From the NCBI GenBank assembly GCA_021154985.1, contig JAJNQE010000130.1, positions 1-16,280 of the forward strand: a DNA stretch of 16,280 nucleotides, in the 5' to 3' direction. Below are positions 1 through 5,212 of the stretch, piece by piece. The notes beneath the pieces were generated by a model that worked only from the letters and a program-made list of their open reading frames with translations, searched no databases and was not told the origin of the DNA. The position numbers were made by a program, and so were the translations under genes. This DNA comes from Hydrogenophaga sp. GTDB taxonomy: Bacteria; Pseudomonadota; Gammaproteobacteria; Burkholderiales; Burkholderiaceae_C. Position 1 is the stretch's first letter; each line of letters starts with the position of its first letter.

Positions 1-1
1 G

Positions 2-628
2 ATGAACCGGGTCATCCGGCTGATGCACCTGGCCAAGCTGCAAGCCCGCCACAAGCGGCGCAGGCTACCAGGTGATACGGGCAGCAGGCTTGAGAACCAC
101 ATCGCGCCCAACCATCTGCAGCGCGACTTCCAGGCCAGTGGCCCGAACCAGAAGTGGGTGGCCGACTTCACCTACATCTGGACGGCTGAGGGCTGGCTGT
201 ATGCGGCGGCGGTGATGGACCTGTACTCACGCCGTATCGTGGGGTGGTCGATGAGCGACACCATGCAGGCCAAGATGGTGAGCGACGCTTTGTTGATGGC
301 CCTTTGGCGGCGCGGCAAACCCAGCTCGCTGATGCATCACTCGGACCAGGGCAGTCAGTACACCAGTGACGACTTCCAGCAGTTGCTCAAGGCACAAGGC
401 ATCACCTGCAGCATGAGCCGTCGCGGTGAATGCTGGGACAACGCCGCGATGGAGAGCTTCTTCTCATCGATGAAGACCGAGCGGCTCAGCCGCAAGGTGT
501 ACCGGACGAGGGAAGAAGCCAGGTCCGACGTGTTCGATTACATCGAGCGCTTCTACAACCCGGTGCGCAAACACTCAAAGCTAGACTTCCTCAGCCCGGT
601 CGACTTTGAGCAAGGCTTAATGGGCTAA
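2..628 (+). CDS. IS3-family transposase (OrfB), 5' end outside window
   Basis: This is the integrase-type catalytic subunit that cuts and joins IS ends. The visible 208 residues carry the rve core: the first Asp in KWVADFTYIW (D55 of the visible part), the second in HHSDQGSQY (D115) and the Glu in DNAAMESFF (E151). Exactly 35 residues separate the second Asp from the Glu, the DD(35)E spacing of IS3-family enzymes. The C-terminal YNPVRKHSKLDFLSPVDFE motif is also typical. IS3 OrfB proteins normally run to about 270-300 residues with an N-terminal HTH_21 segment. That segment is missing only because the window begins inside the gene; the frame is open to base 2, so the first visible Met is probably not the start. 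The catalytic part looks intact. It marks the left edge of the accessory cluster that follows. Confidence 0.95.
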   Translation: MNRVIRLMHLAKLQARHKRRRLPGDTGSRLENHIAPNHLQRDFQASGPNQKWVADFTYIWTAEGWLYAAAVMDLYSRRIVGWSMSDTMQAKMVSDALLMALWRRGKPSSLMHHSDQGSQYTSDDFQQLLKAQGITCSMSRRGECWDNAAMESFFSSMKTERLSRKVYRTREEARSDVFDYIERFYNPVRKHSKLDFLSPVDFEQGLMG

Positions 629-634
629 GCAAAC

Positions 635-659
635 CGTCCGGGAAACTGGGGGAAGCCCA
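635..659. repeat. Candidate right terminal inverted repeat of the IS3-family element
   Basis: Immediately after the transposase stop, the sequence read inward from position 659 on the minus strand begins TGGGCTTCCCCCAGTTTCCC. This matches the style of IS3-family ends: a TG start, a C-run and a conserved 3' CA at the element boundary. The left end is outside the window, so the partner repeat and the target-site duplication cannot be checked. Confidence 0.6.
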
Positions 660-730
660 AGGTCTGCTGTAACTCGTTGCCCGTCGATCCGAACGTGACG
701 ATATTCGCGCGCTGTAGATCTGCACACAGC

Positions 731-756
731 GCGTCCTTAGCCTTGGCTAAGGACGC
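731..756. repeat. Perfect 12-bp inverted repeat with 2-nt spacer (possible operon end hairpin)
   Basis: GCGTCCTTAGCC (731-742) is followed by TT and then its exact reverse complement GGCTAAGGACGC (745-756). It lies about 47 nt beyond the stop of the DUF6527 gene, the last gene of the minus-strand cluster. A 3' hairpin that ends or stabilises that transcript is the simplest reading. No U-tract follows on either strand, so it is not a textbook intrinsic terminator. It could instead be a recombination or protein-binding site between the IS and the cluster. Confidence 0.7.
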
Positions 757-802
757 CTTGCTCCGCGCCGCACAGTTCCCCATTGAACGCAAGGAGTCCA
801 CA

Positions 803-1144
803 TCATCGGCACCACTCGACCATGCCTTGCGTAATCCAAAAATGACACGCACACGTTTTGTGTTGGTGGATTGACGGGGTGATGGTTGGACGGTGCCAGA
901 AGTCCGTGTCGACCGACCAGCGCGGCCGCCGATCTGGGTTGAGAGAAAGCGAGATCTGAGTCCCACAGCCTCCAGGGCAGCTCAGGCAAGCCCACTTTTT
1001 GACGCCGCGGTCGGTGACCAACCACAGCTCGCCTGGCGGCACGGCGTTCTTGCCCGGATACTGCGCTACCTGATACGCTAAAAGATCAAAGCGCAGCCAC
1101 CCTAGTCGGTGGAGCGCCCGCGCGATAAATTGCTTCACCGGCAT
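803..1144 (-). CDS. DUF6527-type small zinc-binding protein of the ubiquitin-like cassette
   Basis: A 113-residue soluble protein. The seen core is PPGELWLV near 37, a W-A-C-L-S-C-P-G-G-C-G cluster (C53, C56, C60), an RW at 75-76, the TITPSI stretch around 87-92, then C-A-C-H-F-W-I (C98, C100, H101) and a final W-C-R. This pattern is what I recognise as the DUF6527 family, which is found beside JAB/E1 and E2 genes of bacterial ubiquitin-like operons. Two Cys/His clusters about 40 residues apart suggest one structural zinc site. The start is the ATG at 1144, overlapping the upstream stop by one base (TGATG), so translation is coupled. A longer in-frame start at 1213 would overlap the E1 gene by 70 bases and is less likely. 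The biochemical role is unknown; adaptor or E3-like is inference only. Confidence 0.8.
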   Translation of the reverse strand: MPVKQFIARALHRLGWLRFDLLAYQVAQYPGKNAVPPGELWLVTDRGVKKWACLSCPGGCGTQISLSLNPDRRPRWSVDTDFWHRPTITPSIHQHKTCACHFWITQGMVEWCR

Positions 1145-2547
1145 CAGATCACCCCGAGGAATGGATTGACATCGCCACGCCCCCAGCTCGCTTGGCTGGC
1201 ACAAACAGGGCAAGTCGTGACAGGACGGCAGGTCATGGCACGGTCCTCCATACGGTCGAATCGGCGAATCCTGTTGTGCGTCATGCCCTGGGGACCGCGA
1301 AAGCTGGTCAGGCCCTGGGTGAGCTCATCAACTGCCGCGCAGGCAATAGCAGTGGTAAACGTGACCACGGCGGGCGCGGGGTCGCCACCGCCATCCACAT
1401 AGGCTTCCGCCTTACGCCGCTCGAAATCGGCCGGGTCGCTGCGCCGGAGTCCTTCGGCCGCGGCGCGGCGCGGATCGGCCACCCCCAGACACATTAGACA
1501 AGGGTTGCCAGGGCGAATCGTCGACACGCGGCCCGTCATGTCGTAGTCCGCGCCGCTGCGGGCCGAGCGCATGCGCAGGCCGACATCGATCAATGGGATG
1601 CCGTAGTAGTGCGCCAAGCGGTTGAGCGTAAGTCGCCCCTGATGGTCGTCGGTACAACCGAACAGCACATCGCAGGAGCGCAGCAGGTCACGCAGATCAG
1701 GGTGGCCGACCCATTCCTTCTTGGTGACGACCTGGGTCCCGAGACCGGCTGCGCGAATCTCGCGCGCGATGATGTCCACCTTGGCCAGGCCGGCGGCCAC
1801 ATCTGCAGCGCGCGAGCCATGCACGCGGTTGAGGTTGGTCACATCGATGATGTCCTTGTCAATCAGCCCTAGAAAGCCGACGCCCAGTCGGGTCAACAGC
1901 ATTGCGACAGCACTGCCCGTGCCGCCGCCCCCGACGACGCCAACCCGTAGCCCGCGCACGACTGGATTAAACCCTCGGCCGAAGAGCGCAGCCTGCCGCG
2001 CCAGGAACTGATCTTCGTCAGCTGCAGCCACCGCGCGCGCAATCTTTATCTGGCTTCCTACCAGCGAGATCGAGGATGCCGTGACTGTCTCGCTGGGTGC
2101 AATCCAGAGTCTGCCCGTCATAGCGTCATGGCGGCCGAACACCATGCTGGCCAGGCCGGACACGCCCTTGTTGAAGGCCGTCCGGGCGAGCTCCGCCTCG
2201 TTTCGGTCATCTTGGTCGGAGAAGAACGCTGCCGAGTTCGGATGCGTGTGCACGAGGCCCGCGACCAAGCCGCTATCCTTAGCGACGCCGAGAACGCGCA
2301 TGAAGCCGTGGGTAGACCATGTGACGTGGACCGGCGATGCCGAGACCATCTCATCGGCCGCTATGGGGATGACCTCATGCGAGATCAGTCTGGTACGAGG
2401 CAAGCCCGACCAGGGGTCTGCCGATATGTCGGCCTTGCCGAACAGCACATAGGCGGAGGCCTCGGCCCCGCTCTCCCTGTGTAGCAGCGAGCGCAGCGCT
2501 GCCTCGTGCGGCTCCAGCAGGACGATGTCCAGAGCAGCCGGCGACAT
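1144..2547 (-). CDS. JAB (JAMM) peptidase - ThiF/E1 activating enzyme fusion
   Basis: A 467-residue two-domain protein. Residues about 1-165 are a JAB/MPN metallopeptidase with a complete JAMM signature: H100-T-H102-P, six residues, S110, two residues, D113. An upstream acidic residue near 26-29 could be the activating Glu. Residues about 185-467 are a ThiF/E1-type adenylation domain with VGVVGGGGTGSAV (glycine loop 206-211), the NLNR motif (Arg241) and two CxxC pairs (350/353 and 446/449) expected to hold zinc. The family uses ATP to adenylate the C-terminus of a ubiquitin-like protein, and the JAB half can hydrolyse ubiquitin-like bonds. The catalytic cysteine of the E1 half cannot be assigned by eye. 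An ATG at 2547 overlaps the upstream stop as TGATG; a GTG one codon earlier is possible. The downstream DUF6527 gene also overlaps by one base. Confidence 0.93.
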   Translation of the reverse strand: MSPAALDIVLLEPHEAALRSLLHRESGAEASAYVLFGKADISADPWSGLPRTRLISHEVIPIAADEMVSASPVHVTWSTHGFMRVLGVAKDSGLVAGLVHTHPNSAAFFSDQDDRNEAELARTAFNKGVSGLASMVFGRHDAMTGRLWIAPSETVTASSISLVGSQIKIARAVAAADEDQFLARQAALFGRGFNPVVRGLRVGVVGGGGTGSAVAMLLTRLGVGFLGLIDKDIIDVTNLNRVHGSRAADVAAGLAKVDIIAREIRAAGLGTQVVTKKEWVGHPDLRDLLRSCDVLFGCTDDHQGRLTLNRLAHYYGIPLIDVGLRMRSARSGADYDMTGRVSTIRPGNPCLMCLGVADPRRAAAEGLRRSDPADFERRKAEAYVDGGGDPAPAVVTFTTAIACAAVDELTQGLTSFRGPQGMTHNRIRRFDRMEDRAMTCRPVTTCPVCASQASWGRGDVNPFLGVI

Positions 2548-3476
2548 CACTTCGCCTCCGTCAGGGCGTGCTCGATGCGCTTGAGCATGGTGTGCAGGCC
2601 GTCGATGCCCGGGCGCCAGGCCGGGTTGTGACGCGACCAGCGCTGCCAGCTACGGCCCTGGAACGTGTAGGCCTGGTCGGCGCAGGTCGGATAACGCCCC
2701 ACGCTTTGCAGTGTCAACCACGGGTCGCAATAGAACATGTCCGGCGCGACATCGGGATACCCGGGCGGCAGGAGAACGAGTATGTCCGCCGCAGTGTGAT
2801 TGAATTTTCCGGCGGGCAGGGGCATCTGCGTGAAGATGACACCCGTGTGCGTACCGTCGTTCACCGTCTCGAAGACCACGCCGTGGCTGCTCAGATAGCG
2901 CTCGTCCGCGTCGGGCAGCGCGAGCAGGCCTTCCGTGGTGTCGCGGATCAGCGTGATGAAGCGCTCGATGCCAGGCTTTCCCAGATCGATCAGGTCGCCG
3001 TCGCGGATCAGCACGTCCTGGCCGCCGCCACGCACTTCGAGGTAGACGTCGTAGGTCTCCGGCGGGACGCCGGCCAGCACCTTGAGCACGCGGCCGCTGA
3101 TGCTGGGCTTGCCCCACTCCAACTGGCGGTCATCGATCGTGAATTTGAACGCGCGGTCGGTCTGGAAGATGACGAAACGCTCCGCGTCGCGGCCGCGCAG
3201 ATCGTAGGTCTCGTCCAGACGCATATCCTCGAACTCACCGGAGGTCAGAATCGCGTAGACGCTGTGCTCATCAACCGGGCGCACACCGGCGGCTTGCAGG
3301 ATCTGGCGCGCAGTCGGAATCGGATCGGCGAGATCGACGTGACGCTCCTGGAGCTGGTCGTCCAGGACGACGATCCGGTAGACCGCCGCCGCCCGCAGGC
3401 TGCGGCCTTCACGGATCGCCGAGGCGACATTTTCGACATCGGAGCGGTCGTCGCCGCTATGGAATTGGGTTTGCAT
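2547..3476 (-). CDS. Tandem ubiquitin-like domains fused to E2-family conjugating enzyme
   Basis: A 309-residue protein. After a polar N-terminus there are two ubiquitin-like beta-grasp segments, roughly 33-107 (starts YRIVVLDD) and 109-176 (starts AFKFTIDD). Each has the strand/helix pattern and closing hydrophobic strand of the multiubiquitin family (FVIFQTDR; RFITLIRD). Residues about 185-308 resemble the prokaryotic E2 family E: LPPGYPDVAPDMFY, then GRSWQRWSRH and WRPGIDGLHT. Only two cysteines exist in the whole protein, C250 and C265, so the thioester cysteine must be one of them. No Gly-Gly precedes a domain end, so how a free modifier C-terminus would arise is unclear. The start at 3476 has an AGAAAGG-like ribosome site about 7 nt upstream. 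The gene overlaps the JAB-E1 gene, which fits joint production. Confidence 0.85.
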   Translation of the reverse strand: MQTQFHSGDDRSDVENVASAIREGRSLRAAAVYRIVVLDDQLQERHVDLADPIPTARQILQAAGVRPVDEHSVYAILTSGEFEDMRLDETYDLRGRDAERFVIFQTDRAFKFTIDDRQLEWGKPSISGRVLKVLAGVPPETYDVYLEVRGGGQDVLIRDGDLIDLGKPGIERFITLIRDTTEGLLALPDADERYLSSHGVVFETVNDGTHTGVIFTQMPLPAGKFNHTAADILVLLPPGYPDVAPDMFYCDPWLTLQSVGRYPTCADQAYTFQGRSWQRWSRHNPAWRPGIDGLHTMLKRIEHALTEAK

Positions 3477-3502
3477 TCGATTGCCTTTCTTGGAGAGCCA
3501 TC

Positions 3503-3520
3503 GCCTGCAGGATTGCAGGC
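3503..3520. repeat. Perfect 7-bp stem-loop in the leader of the Ubl-E2 gene
   Basis: GCCTGCA, a 4-nt loop and TGCAGGC form a perfect stem 27-44 nt upstream of the Ubl-E2 ATG on the minus strand. It lies between the stop of the 50-aa ORF and the ribosome site. No U-tract follows, so it is a candidate RNA processing, attenuation or mRNA-stability element, not a clear terminator. Confidence 0.5.
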
Positions 3521-3536
3521 TTTCTGGCCCCCTTAC

Positions 3537-3689
3537 TCAGTCAATCGCAGCCCAGTTGCCAGACCGGAAAGGCCGATCAAAGTTTTTTTGCGCCCACGCA
3601 CCCTTGGGCAGCTCACCACAGAGAACGACGCTCGGGCAACGCGGGCAACTGCGCACATCGGCCTTCGCGATGAACCGCCTAGCCTGCAT
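3537..3689 (-). CDS. Candidate 50-aa cysteine-containing small protein
   Basis: A short open frame in the 312-nt gap between the sigma-partner gene and the Ubl-E2 gene. It begins MQARRFIAKADVRSCPRCPS, continues VVLCGELPKG and ends NWAAID. Reasons to take it seriously: it is on the operon strand, its third codon positions are GC-biased, it has a C-P-R-C pair plus a third Cys (C15, C18, C24), and its composition is protein-like without the Arg/Ser excess of the competing frames. Weaknesses: no clear Shine-Dalgarno sequence precedes the ATG. The frame continues open upstream for nine codons to a stop, with no better start. An A7 tract lies inside it. I do not recognise a family. Confidence 0.4.
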   Translation of the reverse strand: MQARRFIAKADVRSCPRCPSVVLCGELPKGAWAQKNFDRPFRSGNWAAID

Positions 3690-3788
3690 CGCCTGAAGGA
3701 CGGTGTGGCCGGATAGCTACTGGCTCCGCGCGCTCGCTCGCTGCATGCGTTATGCCTACCGGCGATCAGCGTCGGCGGCGTCCATCGC

Positions 3789-4382
3789 TTAGTCCCACAA
3801 TGCCTGCAAAATCGCCTGCTGTTCCTGCGTGAGCTGTGAGGTCTCGACCGCCTGGTCGAACGTGATCTGTTCGTCCACACCTGACTTCACACTCGACCGA
3901 AATGCCTGCCCTGAGACAGTGCTGGGTGGGCCCTGCAGGTATGCACCCACAGCTTGAACGGTGGCGCCCAGTTCAGAAGCAAGCCTTTCGACGAATCGGG
4001 CGGGTATGGTGGCAGCACGGATGGCACGAGCGCGAACACGCATCAGGAAAAGATTGCTGACGTCCAGGCTTCGTGCAAGCGACTTGAAACTGCTCGTACT
4101 GAGCTTGGCAAACGGATTCGCGACTTCCGCATCTAGCTGCTGAAAAGCACGCTCGAATCGCTCCCAAGCCATGTCAGCTGCGCTGTCCGGCACCTCGGTT
4201 GTCGGAACAGCGTCTGCCCGCGGCTCTTGAAGCAGATCGATCGAACAGTCGATCAGTGCGGTCGCATGCTGCGGGTACGCAACGATGTAGCGTTCAAGTG
4301 TCTCCCGGCCATGGCTGGGTTCCATGGAGAACGCCATCAGCACGGATTCCTCGTCCGCAGCGAATGACTTCGGCGTATTCAT
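3789..4382 (-). CDS. Uncharacterised protein coupled to the sigma-like factor (possible partner or anti-sigma)
   Basis: A 197-residue soluble protein with no signal peptide or membrane segment. The N-terminal part has an ERYIVAYPQHATALIDCSIDL stretch resembling short motifs seen in proteins encoded next to ECF sigma factors. The middle (about 85-145) is helical and HTH-like: FKSLARSLDVSNLFLMRVRA followed by IPARFVERLASELGATVQAV. The start codon overlaps the sigma-like gene by 4 nt (ATGA) and has a strong GGAGGAGG ribosome site, so the two products are probably made together. A role as binding partner or regulator of the sigma-like protein is inference from this coupling. It could equally be an independent DNA-binding regulator. 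Confidence 0.7.
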   Translation of the reverse strand: MNTPKSFAADEESVLMAFSMEPSHGRETLERYIVAYPQHATALIDCSIDLLQEPRADAVPTTEVPDSAADMAWERFERAFQQLDAEVANPFAKLSTSSFKSLARSLDVSNLFLMRVRARAIRAATIPARFVERLASELGATVQAVGAYLQGPPSTVSGQAFRSSVKSGVDEQITFDQAVETSQLTQEQQAILQALWD

Positions 4383-5158
4383 GCCTCCTCCTGCAGAACA
4401 GACTTGAGCGTCTTGTATGCACGGTCGCGGCGATTGCGCACGGTTCTCTCATCGCATTGGAGCATCTTCGCGATGGTCATGATGTTCGGGTCCTTCGAGT
4501 CGATCTGGAAGCCTTGCCGAAGCAAGCCCACGACCCGTCTCAGATCGTCTGGTAATGCGTCAATCGCAGCGTCCAGTTCCAACCGGAAAGCGGGGTCGTC
4601 AATTTTTTGCGAGCCCCCCCCTAGGAAGTCGGCTGCGGCGTCCTCGACCTCCCGAGAAATGTCCGGCCCTTCCTCGCCGTCCGCAGACAGCGGCTCGGTC
4701 AGTTCGGACGAAGGCCCGATCTGCCTCAAGACGGAACTCCGGAATCGGGCAAACGCCAAGTCGAACCGCACTTCAAAGAAGTCCAGCATAGCGAACCTGC
4801 CGTTGCAGTCTTTGGCGATTCGCTCGGCGAATCGGCCCATGATTTCTTCTCGAATGCCTTGCGCCCCGGCCATGCGGGAGTCCGAAACCGTTGCAAACAG
4901 GGACTGACAGACCCGTTTCATCAGCAGCCCGAACATCTGCTTGAACTCATCGTTTGCGCCCGCGACGTGAGCGCGCCGCAGGAAATACGTCAGCGCTTCC
5001 GAAGGCACAAAGCCGCTGCTCTTCCTCGACACGACGGCGAAGGCCTGCAGGCGTGTCGCGGCATCAAGCGACTCCAGCCTTGCCAGGCAGGCCTCGATCT
5101 CGGGTGGCCGTGCGAACGACACCCCATATTTGTCTTTGCTTTTCAACGGTTCCGGCAT
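4379..5158 (-). CDS. Sigma-70 family (ECF-like) factor with region-4 HTH
   Basis: A 259-residue protein. The C-terminal 60 residues look like sigma region 4: ALPDDLRRVVGLLRQGF, then MTIAKMLQCDERTVRNRRDR and AYKTLKSVL, which forms a helix-turn-helix where a sigma factor contacts the -35 element. Residues about 70-150 may form region 2 (EFKQMFGLLMKRV; FEVRFDLAFARFR), but the match is weak. An acidic, glycine-rich linker (150-190) joins them and contains a G8 tract. The ATG at 5158 follows an excellent TAAAGGAGG ribosome site. The gene is longer than a standard ECF factor (about 170-200 residues). A sigma-related HTH regulator without core binding is the alternative. It probably controls this cluster; target promoters cannot be read from the window. 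Confidence 0.7.
   Translation of the reverse strand: MPEPLKSKDKYGVSFARPPEIEACLARLESLDAATRLQAFAVVSRKSSGFVPSEALTYFLRRAHVAGANDEFKQMFGLLMKRVCQSLFATVSDSRMAGAQGIREEIMGRFAERIAKDCNGRFAMLDFFEVRFDLAFARFRSSVLRQIGPSSELTEPLSADGEEGPDISREVEDAAADFLGGGSQKIDDPAFRLELDAAIDALPDDLRRVVGLLRQGFQIDSKDPNIMTIAKMLQCDERTVRNRRDRAYKTLKSVLQEEA
4614..4621 (-). repeat. G8 homopolymer (coding strand) inside the sigma-like gene
   Basis: Eight consecutive C on the + strand, so GGG GGG GGC encoding Gly180-182 of the sigma-like protein. An A6 run follows closely (4603-4608). The tract lies just before region 4. Loss or gain of one base would shift the frame and remove the HTH. Poly-G tracts of this length are known slippage sites in contingency genes; here that is only a possibility. 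Confidence 0.9.
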
Positions 5159-5164
5159 CGATCG

Positions 5165-5173
5165 CCTCCTTTA
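5165..5173 (-). promoter_or_regulatory. Strong Shine-Dalgarno sequence for the sigma-like gene
   Basis: TAAAGGAGG on the minus strand, nearly the full anti-SD complement, spaced 6 nt from the ATG at 5158. It fixes the start. It also shows that the sigma-like gene is translated independently of the peptidase gene, which ends 54 nt upstream, unlike its overlapping neighbours. Confidence 0.85.
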
Positions 5174-5212
5174 CCGTCCGGCCGTTCTGTGCATGCGTTT
5201 GCCCTTCCGCGG

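Noticed and set aside
625..966. 113-codon minus-strand frame after the IS, ending in ELQQTLGFPQFPGRFA
   Set aside because: It overlaps the DUF6527 gene in another frame and reads through the IS end; no independent support. At most its tail is a remnant of a gene cut by the IS.
2568..3716. 382-codon open frame on the + strand
   Set aside because: It is antisense to the Ubl-E2 gene, with no family motif or ribosome site.
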